A DNA stretch of 64,000 nucleotides from Pseudogymnoascus destructans (GCF_001641265.1 NW_020167525.1:1094501-1158500), one strand, 5' to 3'; numbered from the stretch's first letter, positions 10,684 through 20,647 are shown. A program made the numbers and translations. The notes: a model not told the origin generated them from the sequence alone.

Positions 10684-13600
10684 TGTTCCTTGTTGGTTCC
10701 CACGAATTATCCGTAGGTTCGTAATTTTCCCATTTTATCAAAAACTCTTCTCGACGTCCTACTAACCTTCTGTCTAGGATCGCTTCGACCTCATATTCGA
10801 TTATCTCATTCTCGGGTTGGAGTTCAGTGTCGGTCGCAATTGGGGTATTTCCTCTTGCTGGTTCCAGTAGTGAGACATGAAATACCGGGTGTAGTCTAGA
10901 CTTCCTGGGTAGCTGCAGTCTGTAATTAACTGAGCTGACTTTGTTCAATATTTTGAATGGTCCCAATTTCTTGAAGTCCAACTTTGTGCTTGGTCGTTTC
11001 GTTTTGATATGTTTCCGGAGTAGGTATACTTTATCCCCCTCCTTGAAGGCAGGTTCCATACTGCGCTTCTTGTTTGCGTATGCGGCGGATCGTTCATTTA
11101 AGAATTGGATGTCCGTCGCAAGTTGTTCGTGGAACGATTTCAGTTGTTCCACCACGATCAGGGCTTGTTCAGCTCGTGATTCATCCGGTCTTGGTTGCCT
11201 ATATGCTTCTGGCTGGTAGCCATAATTGGCAAAGAATGGTGAGACTTTCGTTGCTTCTGTCATCGCGCTGTTATATGCAAACTGTGCGATGGGTAAGATC
11301 TGAACCCAGTTATCCTGTTGATGATTGACATAGCTTCGCAGGTACTGTTCAAGGGTCTGATTTAATCTTTCTGTTTGGCCGTCTGTCTGGGGATGAAAAG
11401 CTGTTGATAGCTTATGATTTGTTCCCAGTAGCGCCATCAATGATTTCCAGAATTTCGAAGTAAAGAGCTTGTCTCTATCTGAGATGATTTCTTCTGGCAT
11501 CCCATGATCGGCTAATATGACTCGAATGAAGGTATATGCGAGCGCCTCGGCGTCGCTAGCTTCTAGATATGGTATAAACTTCCCATATTTCGTGAGTCTT
11601 TCCGTGATGACGAGGATAGAGTCGTATTCTATTCCTGTTAACGGGTCCTTGGAGGGTGGAAGCTTGACGATGAAGTCCAAAGCTATTGATTTCCACGCTC
11701 CTTTTGGTACTGGTGTCGACTTGAGTTGTCCGTATGGCAGATGCCTATTGGATTTTGACTTGCTGCAAATGTCGCACTCTCTTACCACTGTCTCTACCTG
11801 CTTCCTCATACCTGGGAAGTAGTAGTGTCGAGTGATTCGTTCGAAGGTTCGTGTTACTCCCTGATGACCGTGTGCTGGTAACGAGTGTTGTTCTTGCACC
11901 AGCGGGCGTCTCATTTGACTTGGGACATACACTAACCCTTTGTATCGAATCAATCCTTGTTCGTCGATGGTGAAGTCGCCTTCGACTTTGGACAAGACTC
12001 GCTTGGCGCATTCGTCTGTTGCGTAAGCTTTCTTGAGTCTTTCCTCGAGTTCTGTATCTTCGATGACTGAGATCGTCGCTAGTAACTCGTTGTACTGTAT
12101 TCCTGCATCTGTTTTCTTCAGAATTGCTCTAGGTCTTTCTTCCTTTGGGCCGGCGTAGTCGGTCCGTCTGCTGAGAGCATCTGCTCTTGCATTCTCGGAG
12201 CCCTTGCGATAGGTTATCGTGAAGTTGTAGGCTGCGAGGGTTTCTGCCCAGCGGACTTGTCTGCGGTTTAAAACCTTGGTCGTGGTGAAGTATATGAGGT
12301 TCTTGTGATCCGTCCATACCTGCACAGGGTAGGTGGATCCCTCAAGATATACTCGCCACTGCTCAAAGGCAACGACAATAGCCAGTAGCTCCTTGTCGTG
12401 GATGTCGTAATTGAGTTCCGCGGGTGACAGTTTCCTAGAGTAGTACGCGATTGGTTTGAACTTACCGTTCTCGTCTGGTTGATTCAGACATGCTCCAATT
12501 GCGAAGTCAGAAGAGTCCGTTTCGAGGATGATCTTCTTTGCAGGGTCAAATGTAGCAAGGATAGGTGCTTCCGTGAACTTCGTCTTAAGTTCCTGGAAAG
12601 CAGCCTCTGCCTTGTCCGTCCATTTGAATTCGAGATCCTTTCTGGTAAGCTCCGTGAGTGGTTGAGCTACCTTGGAATATCCCGAGATGAATCTTCGGTA
12701 GAAGTTGGCGAAGCCTAGGAAGGCTTGCACTTCCTTGACCGTGGTCGGTGTTGGCCATTCCAACACTGCCGTTACTTTTGCTTGGTCCATCTTGATGCCG
12801 TGCGTTCCAATAATGTAACCCAAGAATTCGACTTGGTTTTTATGGAACTCGCACTTCTCTGGTTTGAGGAGTAAGCTGTACTCTTTTAGTTTCTTCAGGA
12901 CGAGTTTGACATGCTTGACATGCTCCTCCTTGGTTGCTGAATACACCAGGACGTCGTCTAGGTAGACGATGGTAAAGATGTCTAAGTATTCGTGCAAAGC
13001 ATCATTCATCAGTCGTTGCATAGATGCGGGTGCGTTTGTTAGCCCAAAGGGCATGACTTGATACTCGAATAGGCCATAGCGGGTGCGGAATGCTGTTTTC
13101 CACTCTTCCCCAGCCTTGATTCGGATCAGGTTGTATGCTCCTCGCAGATCTAGCTTACTGAAGATCTTTGCTCCTTGAAATCTATCGTGTAGTTCGTTGA
13201 TTAACGGCAGGGCATACCTGTCCTTGATTGTGATGTTGTTCAACGCTCGATAGTCCACACATAACCGTAGGGAGCCGTCTTTCTTTGGTACGAAAAGCAC
13301 CGGACTTCCCGCGGGTGATGTGGATGGTTTGATGAATCCTTTTGCTAGGTTATCATCAATGTACTCCTTAAGTACCTTCAGCTCCTTTTCCGATAGCTGA
13401 TATATTGGTCCGAACGGTGGACTCTTGTCTTTCTCCAAAGGTATCTCGTGATCCCATGGTTGGTGCTTAGGAAGCGCCTCGTTCTTAGGGCCTTCCTGGA
13501 ATAATCGCTCGTATTCCTTGTACTCCACCGGTATACTCGTCGGTGAGGATGCCTGGGCTAGGTCATCGAGCTCGGAGGTTGCACATAACTCCTTCCGGCC

Positions 13601-14088
13601 CTGGGAGGGTTTCTCCCGTTGTCGCGTGTCCGTCCGTTGTTCACACGCGCACTGGCTCATCACAACTTTCTCGTTCCACCAGTCGATCTGGGGGTTGTGT
13701 TTCTTGAGCCATGGCATACCAAGGATGCACGCATGGTTGTCCATGTGCACGATGTCAAACTGAATCGTTTCCTTGTGCCCGTGTAGCATGACCATTTCCA
13801 ATGGGACCGTTTCGTGGGTCACCATTCCTTCATTAGTCGAGATGGGCTCTCCATCTACGACCATTAACGGGTATGGTTCAGTTTTCAATTGCGTCTTGAA
13901 ACCTTGCGTGTCTGCTACTTTCTTTGTCATAAAGTTGCCCGTCGCTCCTGAGTCAATCATTGCTCGGAGGTGTCGCTGTTGTATCTTAGCGACCACATAT
14001 AGTTGCATGCTGCCCGTCGTGGCGCATAGCTGGTCTGTACTAGGCCTCTTCGTGTCGCTCGCCGGTGGCCTACCGTCGAGGACTCCTA
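10556..14088 (-). CDS. pol: Chromovirus Pol polyprotein (protease, RT, RNase H, integrase, chromodomain)
   Basis: Entered from gag by -1 frameshifting; the frame is open from the slippery site at 14089-14095 and the first ATG is only at 14008. Counted from that ATG: aspartic protease with DSGATG near residue 19; reverse transcriptase with LDLRGAYN and the YLDD catalytic motif at 349-352; RNase H starting ILETDSSDFAIGA; integrase with HHCC finger (HSLPAHGHQG...CDICSKSKS) and catalytic D,D,E parts (ALDFIVKLP, SDRDKLF, HPQTDGQTERLNQ); a C-terminal chromodomain (EYEVEAILDRR, FLIKWENYEPTDNSWEP) that in this class guides integration to marked chromatin. About 1150 residues, no interruption. The basic C-terminal tail is encoded opposite the antisense ORF. 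Confidence 0.95.
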
Positions 14089-14095
14089 GTTTTTT
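14041..14095 (-). promoter_or_regulatory. -1 ribosomal frameshift signal between gag and pol
   Basis: The gag end reads tcA AAA AAC TAG, the canonical heptamer A_AAA_AAC (14095-14089) directly before the gag stop (14088-14086). A -1 slip gives AAA AAA CTA and enters the pol frame, which is open. After an 8-nt spacer, CTCGACGG (14080-14073) can pair with CCGGCGAG (14065-14058) with one A-G mismatch; the loop TAGGCC (14072-14067) can pair with GGCCTA (14046-14041), giving an H-type pseudoknot with an 11-nt loop 2. There is no free nucleotide between the two 5' stem strands, so the top pair may open. Confidence 0.8.
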
Positions 14096-16023
14096 GACTC
14101 GTCCGAGGAAGGATAGTATTCATCCGCTTCCAATGGTGGTCCTTGGGGAGATCGTTTCCCTCGCTCTTCTGCTTCATCTAGCAGATGTGGGTATTTCTCA
14201 TATACCTGTTCGCTTTTGATAGGCAAGTCCCCTTCAGACTGGCTTCGCCTGAGGGCGTGAACTTGCTCTGCGTCTCTGAAGTGTATCCTGGGCGAGGATC
14301 GGGGAAACAACTGATTCTGGTGTTTCTTTTTCCAGTGGAGCTTGCAGTCATCTTCGCTGCAATACTCCCAGTAGACATACGCGTGCCAGGGATGATCAGT
14401 CTCTGTTGCGTCTGTCGTTGATAGTTCCTGCTGTCCTCTCACCCATGCACTATCTTCCCTCGGAGGCGTGGAGAACGTGTCTAGTTGCTCCATGGCTCTC
14501 CTTTCGATGCGTGGAGTGGGTCTCGCATTTTCCCGTCGGAGCATATCTCTGGCTTTCTCGTCGTACTTCTTCAGGGCTCTCCTGCGGTCCTGGTAGTAAA
14601 GTTCGACGCTTTTCATATACTTCAGTTTAGCCATATGCTCGACATCCTTCTCCAGTTCTTCCGCTTCTTGGGCTTCCAACTTAGCTACGTCTTGGGACGT
14701 GCCAAGCAGCCTGCGGGTATTCGTTAGTTGGTCGTAGTATCTCCAGAGGTCATCCTTGCAGTCGTCCACCTTGCATTTTAACGGAAGTCCCTGTAACAGG
14801 TTCCCGTAGAGGTCTTTAAGCATGGGGATTTTCCTCTGGCCATTGGGCTTGTCTCGTTCGGCCCTAATCTTCGTGTGGGCGTGTTTTGCCATGCGTCTTA
14901 CTACGCTCTTGCACCGTGGACTCATTGGTTCCGTAGGTGCGAGTTCATCGAAGGTCTCCTGTTCCGAGACGGTGAACGATTCCGCCTCCGACCCTTCATC
15001 TGAGCTCTCGTCTTCTGGGGTGCTTTCGCCGTTTATTCCCCAGTCCTGTTTGCTCACAAACGTTGCGTTCAACTGTCCTGTCCAGGTGGCATTGAGTTGT
15101 TTGCCGACTTTGCGTCCGCCGTTCCCTTTCTTTGGCTGTCTGCAGTCTCGGGCCATGTGGCCTGGCTTGTCGCAGTTAAAACAGAGTCGTTCCTTGAATT
15201 GTCTGTCTTTCTTAGGGTCACGGGGTCGTCCAGGTTTGAACGTGGCATCGAGTTCCATTGGGTCCGACCAACGGTTGTCTCGCGGGTGTTGATCCCGTCG
15301 TCTGCCCTCGTTTCCCCGGTAGGGGTAACTTTTCTTGGGCTTGTCATAGGTCCGACGTTCCTTCTGGAATTCGTATAGTCGATTGTCGATTCGGACCGTA
15401 TGTTCGATTAGCGCTACCATGTCCGTTGGTTGTTGTTCCAAACGGGCAAGTTCCATACGTATATGGCTCTTCAGCCCACGTCGGTAGTGGCTGATGAGTG
15501 CGCTGGCGTCCCATCCTGTCTGATTGCCGTATCTCTGGAATTCTGTGGAGTATGTGAGGGCGCTGCCAGTCTGCTTAAGTGCAAACAGATGGTCTTCTGC
15601 GGTCTTAATCTCATCGATGTCTCCGAACATGCGTCGGATTTCCTTACAGAATCCATTCCAGCTGCCAAACATAGTCTGCGTAGTTGTCATGCTTCCATTG
15701 GTACTTTCATATTTGAAATAGTCCTTGAGGAATGGTTCGATCCATCGCAGGGCTTCCCCCCTAAGGTAGGACGCAGTCCACAGGGCATAGCTCTCCTGGG
15801 TGGGAAACTTCTCGTCGTTGAAGTGCTGGTACAGTTCGACCTGTAGCAAAAACACCTCAAGTTCCTTTCGGTTGCCGGAGTAAGTGTCGGGCAACTTGAC
15901 GCGTAGAGTTTCCTTGAGTTCATTGACGGTGGGTGCATCGGGCATCTCTTCATTCTCAGGCTTAGACCTCTGAGACGAAGTTGGCGTGGTGGGGGTTTTC
16001 CCCTTCGAACTGACGACAGACAT
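14086..16023 (-). CDS. gag: Chromovirus Gag
   Basis: 645 codons from ATG 16023, about 45 bp after the 5' LTR. The N-terminal half is a retrotrans_gag-type capsid domain (LPDTYSGNRKELEVFLLQVE, LRGEALRWIEPFL, FEFQRYGN-like region around 160-170). A CCHC knuckle, CFNCDKPGHMARDC, is at 281-294. A long C-terminal extension of about 350 residues follows: an acidic segment (PEDESSDEGSEAESF), a lysine/glutamate helical region, and a second cysteine-histidine cluster C555-X4-C560-X2-H563-X4-H568 whose role is unknown. Such a tail is longer than in simple Gags. It ends at the frameshift site. Confidence 0.93.
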   Translation of the reverse strand: MSVVSSKGKTPTTPTSSQRSKPENEEMPDAPTVNELKETLRVKLPDTYSGNRKELEVFLLQVELYQHFNDEKFPTQESYALWTASYLRGEALRWIEPFLKDYFKYESTNGSMTTTQTMFGSWNGFCKEIRRMFGDIDEIKTAEDHLFALKQTGSALTYSTEFQRYGNQTGWDASALISHYRRGLKSHIRMELARLEQQPTDMVALIEHTVRIDNRLYEFQKERRTYDKPKKSYPYRGNEGRRRDQHPRDNRWSDPMELDATFKPGRPRDPKKDRQFKERLCFNCDKPGHMARDCRQPKKGNGGRKVGKQLNATWTGQLNATFVSKQDWGINGESTPEDESSDEGSEAESFTVSEQETFDELAPTEPMSPRCKSVVRRMAKHAHTKIRAERDKPNGQRKIPMLKDLYGNLLQGLPLKCKVDDCKDDLWRYYDQLTNTRRLLGTSQDVAKLEAQEAEELEKDVEHMAKLKYMKSVELYYQDRRRALKKYDEKARDMLRRENARPTPRIERRAMEQLDTFSTPPREDSAWVRGQQELSTTDATETDHPWHAYVYWEYCSEDDCKLHWKKKHQNQLFPRSSPRIHFRDAEQVHALRRSQSEGDLPIKSEQVYEKYPHLLDEAEERGKRSPQGPPLEADEYYPSSDESKN

Positions 16024-16069
16024 GTTGCTTTGTGTGTAAGCCGGTACCTCGTAGAAGTGGTGCTCAAAG

Positions 16070-16458
16070 TGTAACGCTGACTTCTAAACGATAGAAGACA
16101 CAGAGGTTCTCTTGCGTAAAGGTTTACTTATCAGAGGAGGCAGGGGATCAGACACAAAGGCTTCAAGTAACACGTTACTAGTATATAACAAATACTGTAT
16201 TGAGTTGAGCACGAAGCTCCTATCTAAGGAAATACTATCTACTTATATAGTGGCGTCGTGCCTAGTGGACTCTTGGGAACTCACTCGAGTCCTCGGAGTC
16301 CTGGACTCTTAGGACTCTTCTCATCATCCTGCGAGTCCGTCACGTGATACTTTCGGAACTACTATTCCCCGCTGCCCCTCCAGGTACCAGGGCCGGTCTC
16401 ATGCGACCTCCCTCCTTCCTGTCCTGTAGTTGGCCAGCCTTCTTGTTCCGTCGTAACA
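16070..16458 (-). repeat. Chromovirus 5' LTR (389 bp)
   Basis: Single-copy version of the 86-bp U3 unit; otherwise it matches the other LTR base for base where I compared them. Reads TGTTACGACGG...AGCGTTACA on the minus strand. Confidence 0.93.
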
Positions 16459-17089
16459 CGGCCATTCTATCAGTAAGCGTAGAATAAGGCACTTTATATA
16501 GTATTGATGCAGACCTGCGATTAAGCGATTTACATGTTTGAAGAGCCTCAATAGCTAGAATGATTCGCGCTTCTTGGGTTTGGATTTCCATTGGTAGTTG
16601 TGGAGGAAACGCGTGTTGAAGTTCGTAGGTAGCTAAGTAGGGAAAAGTTCACGACTCGGTGACATTCACGACTCGGTGTACAACCACGTTATATAGATAT
16701 ATATAGAGCCTTTAACTCCCTCCTTAACTAACTTTTCTATTAAAACAAAAACAACAATAACAACACTTTATACTATCTTTACTATAACTATGTCTTCTTC
16801 TAAAGATCAATATAATAGCCCTAGATATACTATTCCTTTAGATAACCTTCCTTATATTTTTAAGGAAGGACTCTTTAGTAGAGAGTTAAATCCTATTATT
16901 AAAAATGAAGAATGAACACTTACTATTAAGTGTACACAACCTAGTTGTAGGTAAGTTAACTTTATCTTATTTAATTATATAGATTAATCCTTTAGACTAT
17001 TAGAAAATCAATCAATCTTGATTTCCAATTCTAGCTACTATAGCTAGGCGCTATTTACAAATCCCTGGTACTAGTGCTCCTATAGAGAG

Positions 17090-18277
17090 TGTCACGGTTC
17101 ACCAATGTAATGGTGGGTGCACCAGATGTGAGAATCTAGCCACCCAAGGAAGGGATGATTTTACTAAGACAACACACTGTCTTATAAAAAGAGCCACAGG
17201 GTCGTAGCTTAGACTATTCCACAATGCAGCAATCAGGTGTATGATATAGTGGAGTGGTTTAGACAAGTTGTAACAAATGTTGAGTCTGAGAACTCAGGGA
17301 TAAGTCAGAGGTTAGCACCTCACTGACTTTTCAGAAACAAGGAGTAACAAGATCAATGCTTGGAAGCTTGGAAAAGACGTGGAAGTATGTGATAGTCGAT
17401 TTACTGTATTGTCTGCTTGCCCTTTCTTAAGGAAAGGGGAATCCTATTTATGCTAAAGGAGTGTAGTTCTCTCATTTTCCAAGACTTTCCATGACTAACC
17501 AGGCTTGGTAACTGTAGTCGATGTAAGAGAATCCCATAGAACCATCTTCTAGGTTCCTAGCCAATAGGAAGTAAAAGGAGGTCCAAGGTCAGAGTACCCC
17601 TATAGACAAATTATGTCATAGACAAATTATGTCATAGACAAATTATGTCATAACTTAACCAATCTTGTGGGTAACTAAAGAGCGATGACGTGTAATGAAT
17701 CATAGAGGTTCGTAGGAGCTTTTAGAGCTATCGTTCATGCTCCTAGGCCTCTAGTTGGTAGAGATATGTCATGTGGTAGTATGAGTGATGTCATGTAATG
17801 AATCATAGAGGGTTGTAGAGATATGCTATGTGGTAATATCAGCCCAGTAACTAAGGAGCAATGACGTGTAATAAATCATAGATGGTTGTAGCAATCGTTG
17901 AGTAGTATTGCTCTTGTTGTTGGTGTGATAAGCCAAAATATGTATAGTGACTTGTAGGTTTGAGGAGGAGATTTCCAAGTTTGCTCTTGAGTTTGATAGC
18001 AAACTGAGTGCAACGAATGTCAGCATGACAACCAAGGCATAGGGCGCCAGTTGGGTATTATGAATTAAACTCAATCTAGAGAAGGAAGGAAAGAGAAGAG
18101 GAGCACTCGAGCAGTGGCTCGATCTGTATACAGCTATGTTGTTGTGGAGTGAATTCTCTTTAGCGAGACCAGTTCTGAGAATTCACTCCACAACTGAAAA
18201 CTTCGCTCCAACCCTGGAAAGCTCCCCACACCCCTGAACCCCTACTCGAGCTGCAAGGCGCACTTGATATCGTAACA
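17090..18277. repeat. Small solo LTR (258 bp net), GAGAG duplication, split by LTR A
   Basis: TGTCACGGTTC...TGATATCGTAACA, flanked by GAGAG at 17085-17089 and 18278-18282. A complete LTR A plus its ACCAA duplication sits 16 bp inside, so the LTR itself is 258 bp. It contains an 18-bp perfect inverted repeat (18141-18158 and 18177-18194, GTTGTGGAGTGAATTCTC) around an 18-bp loop. No internal region of its parent retrotransposon is in the window. Confidence 0.8.
17106..18030 (-). repeat. Complete solo LTR, family A (925 bp)
   Basis: TGTAATGGTGG...CAGCATGACA on the plus strand, with the 5-bp duplication ACCAA on both sides (17101-17105, 18031-18035). It has three copies of the 16-bp ATGACATAATTTGTCT-type unit around 17600-17650. 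A solo LTR shows that a full retrotransposon once sat here and was lost by LTR-LTR recombination. Confidence 0.92.
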
Positions 18278-18568
18278 GAGAGCTCTTTTAGTATAGGTAG
18301 CCTTATTATTTCAAAGATTAGAAATAGGCTTTCTAAAGAGTTTTTTAGAGTAATAGCTTGTTTAAAGAGTTGGGATTTTATAAAGGAAGAAGAAGAGGAT
18401 CTAGAAGAGGAATTTATAGCTAAATTAATACTTTAAGTAGTATGTAGATAGATTAATATATAACGTACATGTATAACGAACCAGCCAAACAAGCGAACCG
18501 GCCAAAATTATCTACCCCCGCAACAAAAATTACGATAAATCCACCATGACACTAGAAATCAATTGAAA

Positions 18569-20647
18569 CTACTCGGAGTCCTCTTCCTCAGACATGTCTA
18601 TTACAATCTGACAAGTGCACGCATTGTGTCCAGTCTCTCCACACTTCCCACAGCGGCGTGCACGCATTTCTTCCCTTGGCTTGCGACCACTGCTCGCCCT
18701 TATTTCCTGCTCTACTTGCTGCACAACATCCCTCTCATCCTGTAGACCCTGCGCATCCTATTGAGTAAGTGATCCTCCTTGCTGTAGACGTGTTTTTTTA
18801 GCCCTCCGGCGCTTGCTTATTACGTCATTTGCCTGTCAGAGGTTCTGGTTCTCTGCCTTTAACAATGCTAATTGATGCATTATTTGCGATGCACCCTTTG
18901 TAAACTGGTCGACAGCTGCATAGATTGAGGTTGGAGAGCTATTCTGATGATGCGCAATTCAGTTTTTAATGAAGGTAGACTGTGATCAGGCTTCAATTGG
19001 GTTATTTGGTGTTTGGGAAACCCAAGGTTGAGCAGTACCCGGGCGGGAGCTTTGAGGTGTTGGTGTCTTTAACTTAAGATCAAGTACAAATATCACTCTC
19101 TCAGGGTCGAATGGAAGAAGCCCTGCTCCTCGGAACCCGCCCTGAATGTTGCTTTCAGTCATTGCAGTGTTAAATGCAGCGTGGAAGGCAGGAAAGAAGT
19201 CATCCTTAGTAATGTGAATAATATGAGCCCGCATCATATCTTCAATTTGCCGACCGTAAGCCTTCTTTAATGGGCCAAAACAGCCAACATCAAGTGGCTG
19301 GAGTATATGGGAAGAGTGAGCAGGCATACAAAGCGTAATAATGTTGTGTTCCTTGCAGTATTCCTCAAACTCATCTGAGTGGTGGCTCTCATGACCATCA
19401 AGGACTAAGAGGCGATAACCACCAACACTCCGGGTCTTTGTATGCTTCTCAAAATGCTGAATCCAATCCATGCCTCTCTCGTTTGTAGTCCAGCCATTTT
19501 CTGTAACAGCAATTACCCAATCGCTTGGAAATCCACTGTTCTCATACCAAGATGCAAGGTGGTTTTTGCCTGCAACAATGACAAATGGCAGCACTGCCCA
19601 ACCTTGAGAACTAACACCTTGGATTACTGTAACCCATTCCCGATTGCCAGGCTGTACCTTCTTTGCTTTTGTACGCCCGTCTGAGCTTATCACAACCATA
19701 GCAGTTGAGATAACACCCATCATAAACCTGTAACGCTGACTTCTAAACAATAGAAGACACAGAGGTTCTCTTGCGTAAAGGTTTACTTATCAGAGGAGGC
19801 AGGGGATCAGACACAAAGGCTTCAAGTAACACGTTACTAGTATATAACAAATACTGTATTGAGTTGAGCACGAAGCTCCTATCTAAGGAAATACTATCTA
19901 CTTATATAGTGGCGTCGTGCCTCATGGGTAATCTGGATAGTTGGCGGATAGCTAGATATTCAGGATAGTTCGTGGATAGCTCAACTATCCAATATCCACT
20001 AGTTTCTGCAACTATCCATTAGCCCCATCACATGGCAGCCTACCCCGCTTCCCACTGTGACTCACATGTCACGTTATGTGACTCACACGTCACGTTACTA
20101 GGCCCTGGCCCTGTAACCATGACATCATGTTACTATAGCCGTAACAAAACCCAGTCTCATCAAAGTTGTAGATATCTGCTTCATTGATGCCATATTTTGC
20201 AATTGTGTTGCGTAGAAGCTCAAACCAACAACGGATGACTTCTGGGTCCTCGCACTTAGCCCTCTGGTAGTCGTATTTGCGCTGGAAGCGTGTCCGGAGC
20301 TCTACACGCCGCTTAACAAAGTTTGAAGCCCAACGCGACCCGACGCGTGGCGCGTCGCGTGTTGCAAGTAGCCGATTTGCCATATCTTCAACAATAGACA
20401 ACTGAGGAGAAAATCCTTTTGTAGCTAGGTCGAGTATGTATTGAACAAGGACTGATTCCTCTAGATTTGTCAATTTCCGTGAGTTGGCTTGGATATCGCG
20501 TCGTGAAGGTATGCCTAGTAATCGACGACCTAGCTTACGGTGGTCCACAGAAAAGGTCCTAGCTACAGCTCGAAGGCGTAACTTTGGGTCGCTTTGTAGA
20601 GCTTGGATAGCTAGCAGTAATTGCCTTTCATCGTTTTTTGGCAGCAT
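18569..20647 (-). pseudogene. pogo-like transposase, interrupted and mutated
   Basis: ATG at 20647. The N-terminal HTH and CENP-B-like segments run to FDETGF at about 20147, where a solo LTR is inserted; the frame resumes at 19723 as MMGVISTAMVV. Core motifs LLVLDGHESHHS and ILQPLDVGCFG are present. After NPIEA a stop at 18986-18988 and further stops follow, but the C-terminal knuckle CGKCGETGHNACTC and acidic tail can still be read down to 18569. Stops are mostly of the TGA/TAG type expected from C-to-T mutation. Confidence 0.85.
19729..20146 (-). repeat. Solo LTR, chromovirus-related (family B, U3 variant 2)
   Basis: 418 bp, flanked by AAACC (19724-19728, 20147-20151). The first about 190 bp match the chromovirus LTR nearly exactly (R/U5 side); the remainder is a different U3 built from GGATAG/CTATCC motifs. 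Inserted in the catalytic DETGF codons of transposase 3. Confidence 0.9.

Larger units (their letters stand above)
9546..16458 (-). mobile_element. Complete Ty3/gypsy chromovirus-type retrotransposon
   Basis: 6913 bp, transcribed on the minus strand, flanked by the 5-bp duplication CGGCC (9541-9545 and 16459-16463), inserted in the pogo transposase gene. The LTRs are identical apart from an 86-bp tandem duplication and one base (gtccA/Gtcac) in the 3' LTR. Gag and Pol are both uninterrupted. A polypurine tract abuts the 3' LTR. I could not find a TGG-type primer binding site after the 5' LTR; the DNA there begins CTTTGAGCACCACTTC. It looks like the youngest large insertion in the window, and it is potentially active. 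Confidence 0.95.
8018..16591 (-). pseudogene. pogo-like transposase, interrupted by the gypsy insertion
   Basis: Start ATG at 16591 on the minus strand. The first 44 codons (to DRMA) lie at 16591-16459, the frame resumes at 9545 (AGRPSRRETKANS...) and runs to the stop at 8018-8020. Apart from the insertion there is one in-frame TAA at 9245-9247, where element 1 has CGA (R in AWFRLVENM), so two C-to-T type changes on opposite strands. The core motifs FDETGFMMG, LVLDGHESH and LTQPLDVGCF and the terminal knuckle CGTCGGAGHNARTC are intact. Not functional as it stands. Confidence 0.88.
7896..16689 (-). mobile_element. pogo/Fot1-like DNA transposon 2, split by a gypsy element
   Basis: Ends ACGTGGTTGTACACCGAG (7896) and its inverse (16689), flanked by TA at 7894-7895 and 16690-16691. 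The TIRs contain a 17-bp tandem unit (ACCGAGTCGTGAATGTC-like): the left end carries one more unit than the right. Without the 6913-bp gypsy element and its 5-bp duplication it is 1876 bp. It is a sister of element 1: the transposases are clearly homologous across their whole length. Confidence 0.9.
16692..18436 (+). pseudogene. Internally deleted hAT transposase relic, split by nested LTRs
   Basis: A leader with C/A-rich DNA precedes an ATG at 16790 (MSSSKDQYNSP...), followed by a cysteine pair (CTQPSC) that could begin a BED finger, then at once by the C-terminal hAT dimerisation region: LATIARRYLQIPGTSAPIES before the insertion and SFSIGSLIISKIRNRLSKEF after it, ending near 18436. The two halves join in frame across the GAGAG duplication of the inserted LTR. 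Most of the transposase body is missing. The same leader recurs at 54385-54480. Confidence 0.7.

Noticed and set aside
14178..15846. Plus-strand frames opposite gag
   Set aside because: They have no motifs and mirror the coding strand of Gag, unlike the cysteine-patterned ORF at 10117-10683.
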